Positions 1 through 9,946 are shown, counted from the stretch's first letter. The stretch is DNA of 64,000 nt from Chthonobacter albigriseus (GCF_013839445.1 NZ_JACDIT010000003.1:248001-312000); one strand, 5' to 3'. A program made the numbers and translations. The notes: a model not told the origin generated them from the letters alone.

Positions 1-530
1 GGATGTCCGGGCCAGATCAGGCCGATCATCGCCGTTGCGAATGTCGCCGGCGCACTGCCCGGCGCCGTCACGAGGCCGCCGTCCACCACGGCGCGCGGCG
101 TATCGACATACCGCGCCGCACCGCCGTAGTTGGGCACGTGCTCCGTGAGGTATCCGGCGGCATTGCTGGTGTGCCGGCGCTCGGCGAGCACGCCTGCCCG
201 CGCCACCGCCAGCGTCCCCCCGCAGATCGCCCCGACCGGAATCCCGGTCGCCAGATCGGCCCGCACCAACCCGCCGATATCGGGCGCATCGGGAGCCTCC
301 CAGAGGGACGAACCGATGATCACGAGCGCATCGTGGTCGCCGCTCGCAAGATCGGCGAGCGTACCCGCAGGTGTCACCGCCAGTCCGCCCATCGACCGCA
401 CCGTCGCGCCGCCCGGCGTGACATGGCGGACGTCCCCGCCCGCCCATGTCCTCGCCGCCGCGCCGAACAACCCGATCTCCCAATCGGCGAACGCGTCGAG
501 GAGCACGACGGCGATCCGTTTCCCAGTCAT
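1..530 (-). CDS. DJ-1/PfpI family protein (3' end cut by window)
   Basis: The visible N-terminal 176 codons translate as a class I glutamine-amidotransferase-like fold of the DJ-1/PfpI type. The start MTGKRIAVVLLDAFADWEIG carries the usual strand-1 and the conserved Glu at residue 18. The nucleophile elbow AICGG places the family Cys at residue 103. Members are small cytosolic proteins, variously chaperones, deglycases or proteases, and the exact activity cannot be read from this sequence. The reading frame is open to base 1, so the C-terminus lies outside the window. The gene faces away from the tRNA-Lys gene only by spacing; both are on the minus strand, separated by the tRNA terminator. 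Confidence 0.85.
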   Translation of the reverse strand, partial: MTGKRIAVVLLDAFADWEIGLFGAAARTWAGGDVRHVTPGGATVRSMGGLAVTPAGTLADLASGDHDALVIIGSSLWEAPDAPDIGGLVRADLATGIPVGAICGGTLAVARAGVLAERRHTSNAAGYLTEHVPNYGGAARYVDTPRAVVDGGLVTAPGSAPATFATAMIGLIWPGH

Positions 531-719
531 GAAAGCCTCCCTCCGCCCCCTCCCCTCTTTATCCCGGCGATCCCCGCCAGCCCCTGTCAGCAATCTTGCT
601 CCCGCAGTCCGTCATCCCACAAGAACGACCGACGCTCGCCTCCGAACGGGCCATTCCGACAATGGACACCTCCCCGAGGTTGTCACAATAGTTCACTTTT
701 TGTTCTGATTCCAGGCAAC

Positions 720-741
720 AAAAAAGCCCGGAGAACCGGGC
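720..741 (-). terminator. Intrinsic terminator of the tRNA-Lys gene
   Basis: Read on the minus strand, a GCCCGG/CCGGGC stem with a four-base loop is followed at once by six T residues (A run at 720-725). It lies 9 bases past the tRNA 3' end, so it is a textbook factor-independent terminator for that transcript. Confidence 0.85.
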
Positions 742-749
742 CTTTTGTG

Positions 750-825
<76 letters not shown>

Positions 826-869
826 TACCGCGGTCGGCGACGCTGCCGCCGTCCGTTTGGGATGCCGGG

Positions 870-898
870 CTTATAGCGGCGGCGGCGGCCGGCCGCAA
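870..898 (-). promoter_or_regulatory. Sigma-70 type promoter of tRNA-Lys
   Basis: On the minus strand TTGCGG (893-898) and TATAAG (870-875) are separated by exactly 17 bases, upstream of the tRNA 5' end at 825. The expected start point near 863 would give a leader of about 40 nt removed by processing. Confidence 0.65.
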
Positions 899-1143
899 GC
901 TCTTTTTCCCGGCTGTTCGGCAGCCATGAAAAGACCGCCAAAACGAGCCTGGGCAAGCGCGGACCCGCGCCCTTTCCCACTACCTAGGCGGGCCATGGAG
1001 GAGTGTCCTTCGGGAGAATCGACCGGACTGACGGAGCGCGCGAAGAGTCCGGCGCCTCTGGGCCGCCAGCTCTCTGTGAGAGCCTCCCACCGGCAGTCAC
1101 CGCCGCGATGGTGACCGCGCCCTAGGCGAACCCGGGCGGACGT
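899..1143. other. Gap with several hairpins, no gene
   Basis: No credible coding sequence lies between the tRNA promoter and the leuA 3' end. The stretch has perfect short stems: CCGGACT/AGTCCGG, GCTCTC/GAGAGC and GTCACC/GGTGAC. They are bracketed by two copies of CCTAGGCG, a sequence whose CCTAGG core is self-complementary. The stems could form a compact RNA ending at the 13-bp hairpin at 1144. I could not match it to any riboswitch, 6S, SRP or RNase P consensus I know. Confidence 0.3.
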
Positions 1144-1172
1144 CAGCGACCGGGAGACGCTCCCGGTCGCTG
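1144..1172. terminator. Strong hairpin after leuA
   Basis: A 13-bp perfect stem (CAGCGACCGGGAG with CTCCCGGTCGCTG) closes a three-base loop, 17 bases past the leuA stop codon. There is no good T run on either side, so it may act as a transcript 3'-end stabiliser or a weak bidirectional terminator. Confidence 0.5.
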
Positions 1173-1189
1173 TTCTCGACGCAGGCGAC

Positions 1190-2752
<1,563 letters not shown>

Positions 2753-2801
2753 CGATGGCTTCCTTGTCGGTCGCTGTGGCCCGGAGCGCTGGTGCGGTTT
2801 G

Positions 2802-2892
2802 AAAAGCGCGTCCGACGGGCCGGTTTGGGTCCCGTGTCGTGCGATCATCCCCTGAGAGCCCGGCCGTGAACAGGCCAGCCGACGCTCAGGGG
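2802..2892 (-). promoter_or_regulatory. Candidate leuA attenuator hairpins
   Basis: Two mutually close structures lie between the leader peptide and leuA. The first pairs CTCAGGGG (2885-2892, overlapping the leader stop codon) with CCCCTGAG (2849-2856), with an inner GGCC stem. The second pairs 2831-2839 with 2813-2819, bulged, and is followed by four T residues on the minus strand (2802-2805). A ribosome stalled on the Leu codons would cover or free the first stem, the usual layout of an amino-acid attenuator. The terminator stem is imperfect and its T run starts seven bases late. Confidence 0.55.
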
Positions 2893-2993
2893 CGGATAAG
2901 GAGGAGACCGGAAAGCAAGGCGAGGCGAAGCGTCCGCCGGGAGAAGTCCCCCTCGGCAGCGGTCGATGCGATCGGATGAACCGCGATCGTCAT
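2886..2993 (-). CDS. leuA leader peptide, leucine-rich (35 aa)
   Basis: A 35-codon frame ends in LRLALLSGLLLIRP, so seven of its last fourteen residues are leucine, then stops inside the 5' arm of the attenuator hairpin. The Leu codons are CTT, CTC, TTG, CTT, CTC, CTC and CTT. None is CTG, the codon common in nearby genes. The frame lies about 170 nt inside the transcript predicted from the promoter at 3171-3199. The ribosome site ahead of the ATG at 2993 is poor, and a shorter start is possible. The role inferred is to sense charged tRNA-Leu. Confidence 0.65.
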   Translation of the reverse strand: MTIAVHPIASTAAEGDFSRRTLRLALLSGLLLIRP

Positions 2994-3170
2994 GGAACCG
3001 GTCTCGTCTCTCGTCGGGCGCACGGGGGCGCCAATCCCAGGTTTCCACTGCCTTTTGCCCGATACGACCGGGAAAAGCAAGCCTCGGACGAGGTCCCCGG
3101 CGGCCGAATGCGTGAAGGCGACAGCCATCGCACCGGTCGGCCGTTTCCGTCGAGAATACATGAGCAATTC

Positions 3171-3199
3171 ATCTTAGACGGACAAGTATCTGATTGCAA
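3171..3199 (-). promoter_or_regulatory. Promoter of the leuA leader transcript
   Basis: Minus strand TTGCAA (3194-3199) and TAAGAT (3171-3176) are spaced by 17 bases. Transcription would begin near 3164, well upstream of the leader peptide. The surrounding bases are AT-richer than the rest of the region. Confidence 0.6.
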
Positions 3200-3394
3200 A
3201 CGCCCCCGGCATCCCCGCCGGAAATCTGCTTGATTGGACCAATCAACAATTCACGAAATCATCCATCTGACGGTTGCGCCTCGTTCTCACCCGAAGCAGA
3301 CTGCCCCGTCCAGTTCTTGTGCCTTCTTCGCTGCCGGCAGATCGCCGAGCGAACGAAATCTTGTTGTTTTCATCTTCATTCAGGGGGTTGTCGG

Positions 3395-4462
3395 ATGAGC
3401 AGTGACGAGAAGACGTCAGCCGGTTGGCTGGACAAGTCGCCCCGGTCGGTGGTGGTCGCCCTCGGCGTCTCGGCCGTCCTGGCCGTGGCCGGCTGGGCCG
3501 AGACCTTCGGCGCCCGCTCCGAACTCGCCGGTGTGAACGCGCAGCTGGCCGCCGCCGGGCTGGAGCCGTCGACGGCGGAAACGCTGAACCGGTCGATCGC
3601 CGCCAAGCAGCGTGAACTCGTCGGCGTCGAGAACGCCCTCGTATCCTTCTCCGCCGCCGCCGGGGCCCGGCAGGATCAGGTCGCCAAGGCCGCGGGCCAA
3701 TTGGCCCGGATCGAAGCCGAGGCAGCCGACGCGTCCGCGCGCGCGGCCGAAGCATCCGCGCTTTATGCCGAACTGGAGCCGAAGAACCGGGTCCTCGGCC
3801 GCACCGTGCTGGAGCTTGAAAACGGCCTCACGGCCCTCCAGGCCGCTGTCGGCGCGCGCCGCACCGAGCTCGGCGGCCTGATCGCCGACGTCGAGGAGAA
3901 TGCCCGTCTGGTGGCGGAAGCCACCGCCTGGAAGGCCGACAGCGAACGGCTCACGGCCGCCAAGGACAGCCTCGGCCGCGAGGTCGTCGGCCTGGAGAAC
4001 CAGGTCGTCTCGCTCGCTGCCGCCGTCGACTACCGGCGCAAGGATGTCGCCGCCGCGCTGCTCGTGAAATCGGAAGCGGAAAACACCCGGCGCCAGGCCC
4101 TTGTGGAGGTGCTCGAGTTGCGTGCGGAGGCCGAGGCTCTCGGCAAGGCCATCGACAAGCTCACCGCCGAACGCGAAGCGGCCTTGCGCCTGATGGTCGA
4201 CGCCAACAACCGGCTGGTTCCCGCCCTCGCCGCGGTGAAGGCGCGCGAAAGCCAGCTCGTCCAGCTCAACACCGACGTCGCGGGTCTCGCCGCCGAGAAT
4301 GCCGCCCTGACCGAACGCAACGACCAACTCGTCGCCCAGCTCGGCGACGCCGACCAGCGTCTTGTCCAGCTGGCGGAGGCGGCCCGCACCACGGCCCGCC
4401 ACCTCGCTGCGATAGAGGAACTGCTCGGCGCCCCCACCGTCCAGGCCGCCCTGCAGCCCTGA
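3395..4462 (+). CDS. Single-pass membrane protein with long coiled coil
   Basis: A 355-aa protein of unknown function. Residues 17-36 are hydrophobic (RSVVVALGVSAVLAVAGWA) and look like one N-terminal membrane anchor. The rest is almost entirely alanine-, glutamate-, leucine- and arginine-rich helix with heptad spacing, predicted as an extended coiled coil. I see no enzyme motif. The start was placed at the ATG preceded by CAGGGGG. The upstream extension is low in coding character and overlaps the leuA promoter. By shape it could be a scaffold or tethering protein facing the cytoplasm or periplasm. It stands alone between divergent leuA and convergent GNAT genes. Confidence 0.75.
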   Translation: MSSDEKTSAGWLDKSPRSVVVALGVSAVLAVAGWAETFGARSELAGVNAQLAAAGLEPSTAETLNRSIAAKQRELVGVENALVSFSAAAGARQDQVAKAAGQLARIEAEAADASARAAEASALYAELEPKNRVLGRTVLELENGLTALQAAVGARRTELGGLIADVEENARLVAEATAWKADSERLTAAKDSLGREVVGLENQVVSLAAAVDYRRKDVAAALLVKSEAENTRRQALVEVLELRAEAEALGKAIDKLTAEREAALRLMVDANNRLVPALAAVKARESQLVQLNTDVAGLAAENAALTERNDQLVAQLGDADQRLVQLAEAARTTARHLAAIEELLGAPTVQAALQP

Positions 4463-4482
4463 GCCGAGGCCCGTCAGCCATC

Positions 4483-4506
4483 GCCCGCCGGTCCGACCCG
4501 GCGGGC
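4483..4506. terminator. Hairpin between convergent genes
   Basis: GCCCGCCGG pairs with CCGGCGGGC around a six-base loop just after the coiled-coil gene and before the 3' end of the minus-strand GNAT gene. A second similar stem follows at once. It probably ends both transcripts. Confidence 0.5.
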
Positions 4507-4527
4507 ATGCGGCCCGCCGCTGGCGGG

Positions 4528-5148
4528 TCAGGCCTCCAGCGGCAGTTCCAGCCGGTAGTGAAGCCGGTCCTCCTCCGCGACCGGGATGTCCAGCGTCACC
4601 TGTCCCACGATCTGCAGCCCGATCCGCTGGTAGAACGCCAGCGCCGGGTTGGTTGCCGCCACGTCCAGCGCCAGCCGCCGGGCGCCGTCTCGCCGCGCCC
4701 GGTCGGTCGCCGCGGCGATCAACGCCCGCCCCACGCCGCGCCCGTGCCATGCCGCGTCCACCGCAAGGTCGAGCACGTAGACCGCATCCTCCGGCACGCC
4801 CTCGAACAGCATCCCGGTCGCCGCGAAGCGCGCCTCGATCGCCGCCCAGTCCGCCTCAGGCACGATCGCCCGAAGCGTCTCCCCGGCTTCCTCGAAGGCC
4901 CGCTCCAGGCTGTCGGCCGAATGCAGCACGGTCAGCCCGACGATCTCGCCCCCGGCTTCCGCCACCAGAGTGCGCCGTGGAGGTTCTGCGCCGCGGTTCG
5001 CCGCCCAGTCCTGCGCCAGACCGGCCAGGAAGGTGTCGAAGCTGCCGAACTGAAAGGCCATCACCGGAATATCCACCGTCCAGATCAGGTTCGCGATGCG
5101 CGCCGCCGGGTCGTCTCTCCGGGCTTGCCGGATGGTGAAAGCCGCCAA
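4528..5148 (-). CDS. GNAT family N-acetyltransferase
   Basis: A 206-aa protein with the GNAT fold: an N-terminal FTIRQARRDD strand, and the acetyl-CoA-binding V/L-D-L-A-V-x-P-like strand VYVLDLAVDAAWHGRGVGRALI, in which the loop HGRGVGRAL corresponds to motif A. ALAFYQRIGL matches the family motif B. The substrate is not predictable. The start is TTG at 5148, chosen because GGAGG sits eight bases upstream. No ATG gives a full domain in this frame. The next minus-strand gene begins about 100 bp upstream and may be co-transcribed. Confidence 0.85.
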   Translation of the reverse strand: MAAFTIRQARRDDPAARIANLIWTVDIPVMAFQFGSFDTFLAGLAQDWAANRGAEPPRRTLVAEAGGEIVGLTVLHSADSLERAFEEAGETLRAIVPEADWAAIEARFAATGMLFEGVPEDAVYVLDLAVDAAWHGRGVGRALIAAATDRARRDGARRLALDVAATNPALAFYQRIGLQIVGQVTLDIPVAEEDRLHYRLELPLEA

Positions 5149-5248
5149 GGAAAAAGCCTCCGCTGAATGTCGGCGGGATCATAGCCGAGCTGACGCCCCG
5201 GTTCGACCCCGGCATGCGGCCGTCCCCTGCCGGCGCGCCGCCCGCGCC

Positions 5249-5830
5249 TCACCGTGCCGCCGCGCCGAGCGCCCGCATCCGCTCCAGCCAGCCGGCGCGC
5301 GCCACGGGCGTCATGCCCTCCACGTTGCCGATGATCGTGTGCCGGTTCGGCTTCACCCCGATGAAAGTGAGGATGTTGCGCTCGAAGGCCCGCAGCGTCA
5401 GCGCCCGGTACCACACCACATAGAACAGCCGCGGCATGCCCATCGTGACCACGGTCCGCGACGATCGTCCCTTCAGCAGGCCGAGGCCGAGCCCGTCGCG
5501 TTTCTGCGGAAAGGCGAAGCCCGGCCGGCAGACCTGCTCCAGGAAGGCCTTCATCAGCGCCGGCATGGCGCCGAGCCAGAGCGGATAGAAGAACACCAGG
5601 TGCTCCGCCGCAAGAATGGCCTCCTGCGCCGCTTTCACCGCCGGTGTCGGTGCGCTGTTCCAGTCCGCGACGCTCGCCAGCGGCGGCAGTGCCAGTTCGG
5701 CAAGGTCGAGCCGCCGCACGTCGTGCCCCGCGGCCTGCGCACCGTTCGCGTAGGCATCCGCCAGCGCGCGGCCGTAGCGGGCCGGATCCCGGTCGGGATG
5801 GCCCTGGATGATGAGAATGCGTCTGGGCAT
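5249..5830 (-). CDS. NAD(P)H dehydrogenase / flavodoxin-fold reductase
   Basis: A 193-aa flavodoxin-like protein of the NQO1/MdaB/KefF type. It starts MPRRILIIQGHPD, the phosphate-binding loop that holds FMN or FAD. HLVFFYPLWLGAMPALMKAFLEQVCRPGFAF is the family signature around the isoalloxazine site. Relatives transfer hydride from NAD(P)H to quinones or regulate KefC-type K+ efflux. The start at 5830 has AGAGG six bases upstream. The longer frame to 5860 has no such site. No antiporter gene is nearby, so a quinone reductase role is the more likely reading. Confidence 0.87.
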   Translation of the reverse strand: MPRRILIIQGHPDRDPARYGRALADAYANGAQAAGHDVRRLDLAELALPPLASVADWNSAPTPAVKAAQEAILAAEHLVFFYPLWLGAMPALMKAFLEQVCRPGFAFPQKRDGLGLGLLKGRSSRTVVTMGMPRLFYVVWYRALTLRAFERNILTFIGVKPNRHTIIGNVEGMTPVARAGWLERMRALGAAAR

Positions 5831-5896
5831 GGGGCACCTCTCGGGAAAGGAATGCCCCATTCTGCATCCGTGCAGCGGCTTCGGCCTTGATCCTCG

Positions 5897-6811
5897 TCAG
5901 ATCATCAGTTCGCCGCGCGCGACCACCACCGCGTGACCGCCGATGCGTGCACCGTGCAGCCGGCCCTTCTCCACCACGAGCTCCAATTCGATCCGGCTCG
6001 GCCGGCCCATCTCGTAGCCTTGCTCGATGATCAGCCGCCGTTCGCCGTCCGACGATCCGTCGAAGCGCATCACCGCCCCGGCGAAGGCCGCCGCCGCCGA
6101 TCCGGTCGCCGGGTCCTCCGCGATCCCCAGCTCTGGTGCGAACATGCGCGCGTGGAAATCCCCGTCCGCGTTCGCGCAGTCGCGCGTGTAGACGAAGACG
6201 TTCATCTTCTTGGAGCCGAAGCCGGCCTCCCAGTTGCTTGTCTGCAGCTCGATCGCCGCGATCGCGGAGCGGTCACGCACCGGCACGAACACGAAGGGCG
6301 CGCCGGCCGAGTAGACCGTCGGCACGTGATTCTCGAAGCCGATGTCCTGCCGGTCGATGCCGAGGGCCGACGCCGCCAGCCCCACGTCCCCGTGGAACGG
6401 CAACTCCTCCGGCAGCTTGGGGATGTCGAACACCGCCCGTCCCGGCCGGTTCGGCGCCAGCACCACGCCGCAGCGCACGATGCCGATTTCCTCCTGAAGC
6501 ACCACCACCGCGTCGGTCTCCCGCGCGATGCCGTCCAGCCGCTCGGCCGCCAGCAGCACCGCCGTGCCCACCGTGGGATGTCCTGCGAACGGCAGCTCCC
6601 GCGCCGGGGTGAAGATCCGCACGGCCGCGGTCAGCCCCGGCCGCGGCGGCGGGCTCACGAACACGGTCTCGGAAAGGTTGAACTCGGCTGCGATCTTCTG
6701 CATCGCCGCGGCATCGAGCCCGTCGGACTCCAGCACGACGGCCAGCGGATTGCCCGCCAGGGCCCGTTCGGTGAACACATCCAGGATCACATAGCGACGC
6801 GCCAAAGCCAT
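5897..6811 (-). CDS. PhzF family phenazine-biosynthesis-like isomerase
   Basis: A 304-aa member of the PhzF/YddE family, which shares the diaminopimelate epimerase fold. It shows the N-terminal [15 protein letters not shown] strand, the catalytic Glu region FNLSETVF near residue 46, and the C-terminal [19 protein letters not shown] phosphate/anion loop. No phenazine genes are present, so the name says nothing about phenazines here. Family members of this kind usually have unknown substrates. The gene is upstream of the flavodoxin-like reductase on the same strand with about 65 bp between them. Confidence 0.88.
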   Translation of the reverse strand: MALARRYVILDVFTERALAGNPLAVVLESDGLDAAAMQKIAAEFNLSETVFVSPPPRPGLTAAVRIFTPARELPFAGHPTVGTAVLLAAERLDGIARETDAVVVLQEEIGIVRCGVVLAPNRPGRAVFDIPKLPEELPFHGDVGLAASALGIDRQDIGFENHVPTVYSAGAPFVFVPVRDRSAIAAIELQTSNWEAGFGSKKMNVFVYTRDCANADGDFHARMFAPELGIAEDPATGSAAAAFAGAVMRFDGSSDGERRLIIEQGYEMGRPSRIELELVVEKGRLHGARIGGHAVVVARGELMI

Positions 6812-7066
6812 CTCCCCGTCTTGTTCATGCGCCGTTCAGGCGCGAACGACCATAGGAGTCTGCGAGCGTCCCGTCCACGACCCCGGCGTCCTCGTTGCGG
6901 CGAGAGTGAACGGAACGGCAATGGTTGATTGTTCGTTGTCGGTTGTGCGGCGCCTGCTATTTGCCGCAAACCGTGTGTTAGTTTCACTGCCGGAGCACGG
7001 ATCCCTTGCCGGGCACATCGCCGGCAGTCGGATACCCGGCCCCGCCCGGCACCAAGGAGACCCAAG

Positions 7067-7540
7067 ATGATGAAACTCGGCATTTTGGCGACCGCCGGCC
7101 TCATGTCGCTGACCGCGGTCACCGCCACGCTCGGAACCACGGGCGACGCGGAAGCCCGCCACCGCCGGCACCACCGCTCGGGCGACGTGCTCGCCGGCGC
7201 GGCCATCGGCATTCTCGGTGGCGTCCTGCTCGGCCAGGCCCTCGCGCCGCAGCCGAGCTACGCCTACCCCTCCTATTCGGCGCCGCCGGCCTACTACCCC
7301 CCGCCGCGCGCCTACTATCACGACCGGCCGCCCGTCTACGTCCAGCCGCGCCAGATCTACGTCCGTCCGCGCGTCGTCTACGACGATCCGGTGCCGGTCT
7401 ACCGCAATCGCCACCACCGCGGACAGGACGCCCACGTCGCCTGGTGCTCGGCCCGCTACCGGTCCTATTCGCCCTACGACAACACCTGGGTCGCCTACTC
7501 CGGTCAGGTCCGCGAGTGCGTCTCGCCCTACTCCTACTGA
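7067..7540 (+). CDS. BA14K family secreted protein
   Basis: A 157-aa protein with an N-terminal signal-like segment (MMKLGILATAGLMSLTAVTATL) and a short glycine-rich hydrophobic stretch, then a Tyr/Pro-rich middle (PPAYYPPPRAYY). The C-terminal end HVAWCSARYRSYSPYDNTWV with two cysteines is the BA14K signature known from Brucella lectin-like antigen and many Hyphomicrobiales proteins. It is probably exported to the envelope. Start fixed by AAGGAG seven bases before the first of two adjacent ATGs. The upstream frame to 6929 lacks a signal peptide and is not used. Confidence 0.85.
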   Translation: MMKLGILATAGLMSLTAVTATLGTTGDAEARHRRHHRSGDVLAGAAIGILGGVLLGQALAPQPSYAYPSYSAPPAYYPPPRAYYHDRPPVYVQPRQIYVRPRVVYDDPVPVYRNRHHRGQDAHVAWCSARYRSYSPYDNTWVAYSGQVRECVSPYSY

Positions 7541-7562
7541 CCGGCCCCGCCGCCCGCGCGCT

Positions 7563-8270
7563 TCAGCCCGAAAGCACGTGGGCGGCCGCCATCCGCGCAT
7601 AGGGCGGCGACCGCTCGTCCAGCGTCGCCGCCGATCGCAGCACGACCACTTCGTCGAACTCCGGCCGCTCCACCCCCGCGTTGTGGGCGCGGATCGCCTC
7701 CGCCAGGGCTGCGGCAGGCGCATCGAAGCGGAACATCCGGCCGATCGAAATCCGCGGCCCGTCGAACACCGCGATCATCCCCTCCACGGTCGCATCGTCC
7801 GCGTCGAGCCCGGTCTCCTCATGAAGCTCGCGCTCGATCGACCCCACCACATTCACCAGTCCGTCGGCTGTCACGTCCGCCGGCTCCAGGCTCCCGCCCG
7901 GCGGATAGATCCGCCCCGCGTTGGCGGTATGCCGCCCCATTAGGCCATAGATCAACGCCCCGTCGCCCGACAGCACCAGCGCGGAGCCGAACAGGTTCCG
8001 GAGCCCGATGTCCGGGAATCCCCAGTCGCGCCAGGCCAGGAACTCGGCGAAGCTGCCTTCCCGTGCCGTCCCGTGCAGCACGCCGTCCTCGACCCGCAAC
8101 CCGCCCGGAAGACCCGGGGCGACCGTGCCCAGCACCCGCCCGTTCCACAGATGCGGGTTCTTCGCCGTCAGCATCGCCCAATGGGCGTCGACCTTGGCGC
8201 TCGTTTCCGCATCGACGCCCCAGCCGCCGGGCGATAGTCGGATCTGGACGGACGAGATCGGCGTGATCAT
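7563..8270 (-). CDS. Nudix hydrolase domain protein
   Basis: A 235-aa protein with a Nudix box in its second half. GGSLEP opens the box and RELHEETGL supplies the REUXEEXGU metal-binding core, but about eight extra residues separate the first Glu from it compared with the canonical GX5EX7 spacing. This indicates a divergent subfamily. The N-terminal 90 residues (VAPGLPGGLRVEDGVLHG, FAEFLAWRDWGFPD) are of a kind found in Nudix proteins of unknown substrate. It is convergent with the BA14K gene and divergent from the methyltransferase. AGGGAG supports the ATG at 8270. Confidence 0.75.
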   Translation of the reverse strand: MITPISSVQIRLSPGGWGVDAETSAKVDAHWAMLTAKNPHLWNGRVLGTVAPGLPGGLRVEDGVLHGTAREGSFAEFLAWRDWGFPDIGLRNLFGSALVLSGDGALIYGLMGRHTANAGRIYPPGGSLEPADVTADGLVNVVGSIERELHEETGLDADDATVEGMIAVFDGPRISIGRMFRFDAPAAALAEAIRAHNAGVERPEFDEVVVLRSAATLDERSPPYARMAAAHVLSG

Positions 8271-8422
8271 GGCGGCTCCCTGAAAGTCGGCCCTCCTGCC
8301 TAAGCATTCTCCCGCGCCGACGGAAGGCCATTTCGTCCGCCCGACGCGTCGGCCCGCCGTCCCGCTTCCGCCCGTCGCGCTGGCGTGGTCACATCGCAGA
8401 GGCCGAATCGGCGGAGGGGGCC

Positions 8423-9946
8423 ATGCCAGGCTGGACCGGTGGATACGTCACCGACATCACCTACACCGAAAGCTATCATCGCGACTGCGCGCCGACGCTC
8501 CTCGCCTTCGCCGCTCTCGCCGCCGGCTTTCGTGCCCCCGATCCCGCTGCACCGCTTCGGATTTGCGATCTCGGTTGCGGCTACGGCCTCACCGCTGCCG
8601 TGCTTGCCGCAGCGAACCCCGGCTGGCAGGTTCACGGCGTCGACTTCAACCCCGCCCACATCGCCGCCATCCGCCGGCTCGCCGAGGCCGGCGGCCTCGA
8701 CAACGCCCACTTTCACGATGAGAGCTTCGCCGAATTCTGCGCCCGGCCGGATCTGCCGGCGTTCGACATTGTCACCCTGCAGGGCGTCTGGACCTGGGTC
8801 TCGCCGGAGGACCGCGACGTCATCACAGCCTTCCTCCGCCGCCATCTGAAGCCCGGCGGCCTGGTCTTCTGCGCCTACAACGCTCTGCCCGGCTGGTCCG
8901 CCGCCGCCCCGCTCCGCGCCCTCCTCAAGACCACCGCCGATGCCGCCGCCGGCTCCCCCGCCGAGCGCCTGGACGCCGCCTTCGCCTTCCTCGACCGGCT
9001 TTCCGCCGTCGACCCCGCCGCCTTCCGCAACAATCCGGCCCTCGCCGAACGCCTCGCTCTCAATCGCGGCCAGGATCGGCGCTACCTCGCCCACGAGTAT
9101 CTGAACCGCCACTGGCAGCCCTTCCACGTCGCCGAGGTCGCCGCGGCGCTCGCCGAGGCCAAGCTCGACTACCTCGGCCCCGCCTCGCTCATCGACGGGG
9201 TCGACGCGGCCAACCTCACTGCCGACCAGCGCGCCTTCCTCGACACCCTCTCGGACCCGATCCTGCGCGAAACCGCACGCGATTTCATCCTCAACCGCCA
9301 CTTCCGCGCCGATGTCTATGTGAAAGGCCGCGAACGACTTTTCTCCGCCGAGGCGGACGCCGGCTGGCACGCCGCGCGCTTCGTTCTCGCCACCCCGCGC
9401 GCGGCCGTTCCGGCCACCGTCGTCGGTCATCTCGGCCGTATCCGCCTGCTGCCGGAGATCTACGACCCGATCCTGGACGCCCTTGCCGACGGCCCTCTCG
9501 CGGTGGCGGACCTCGCCGGCCGCCCGGGCCTGTCGGCGGTGAACGCCGCGTCGCTGCGCCAGGCCCTCGCCGTCCTCGTCGGCGCCGGCATCGCCGAGCC
9601 CTGCCTTCCGGCTGAGGGTCTGGAAGCGCGCGCGGCCGCCGCCCGCCGCTTCAACCGCGCCGTCCTGGAGCGCGCCGCCGTCGCAACCGACATCCAGTGG
9701 CTCGCTTCGCCGGTCACCGGCGGCGGCGTCCAGCTCGACCGCCTGTCGCAGCTCTTCCTGCTCGCAGAAACCCTTGGCGCGGACCCCGCCGACACCGCCT
9801 GGCCCGTCCTCGCCCGCGACAACCAGCGCCTCCTCCACGACGGCCGCCGCCTCGACACCCCCGAGGAAAACCGCGCCGAACTCACCCGCCGCCACGCAAC
9901 GTTCCAATCCGCCCACCGCCCCACCCTCACCCGGCTGGGCATCTGA
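8423..9946 (+). CDS. Class I methyltransferase with MethyTransf_Reg domain
   Basis: A 507-aa protein with an N-terminal SAM-binding Rossmann domain: motif I ICDLGCGYGLT at about 47-57, motif II acidic HGVDFNP, and FDIVTLQGVWTWVSPEDR as motif IV. The middle, around LAHEYLNRHWQPFHVAEVAAAL, matches the methyltransferase regulatory domain (PF10119). The C-terminus looks like a winged helix. The same layout is known in rickettsial protein-lysine methyltransferases that modify outer-membrane proteins, so a protein substrate is a reasonable inference, not a demonstration. GGAGG precedes the ATG. It stands alone between a divergent Nudix gene and the convergent ilvC. Confidence 0.82.
   Translation: MPGWTGGYVTDITYTESYHRDCAPTLLAFAALAAGFRAPDPAAPLRICDLGCGYGLTAAVLAAANPGWQVHGVDFNPAHIAAIRRLAEAGGLDNAHFHDESFAEFCARPDLPAFDIVTLQGVWTWVSPEDRDVITAFLRRHLKPGGLVFCAYNALPGWSAAAPLRALLKTTADAAAGSPAERLDAAFAFLDRLSAVDPAAFRNNPALAERLALNRGQDRRYLAHEYLNRHWQPFHVAEVAAALAEAKLDYLGPASLIDGVDAANLTADQRAFLDTLSDPILRETARDFILNRHFRADVYVKGRERLFSAEADAGWHAARFVLATPRAAVPATVVGHLGRIRLLPEIYDPILDALADGPLAVADLAGRPGLSAVNAASLRQALAVLVGAGIAEPCLPAEGLEARAAAARRFNRAVLERAAVATDIQWLASPVTGGGVQLDRLSQLFLLAETLGADPADTAWPVLARDNQRLLHDGRRLDTPEENRAELTRRHATFQSAHRPTLTRLGI

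Noticed and set aside
899-1143. Possible cobalamin, glycine or other known riboswitch, SRP RNA or RNase P RNA
   Set aside because: None of the conserved core boxes of these RNAs could be found on either strand.
5897-6811. Phenazine biosynthesis
   Set aside because: Only a PhzF-fold protein is present; no other phenazine gene occurs nearby.
8300-9916. A 538-codon minus-strand frame antisense to the methyltransferase gene
   Set aside because: Shadow frame with no motif, whereas the plus strand has the SAM motifs and a good ribosome site.
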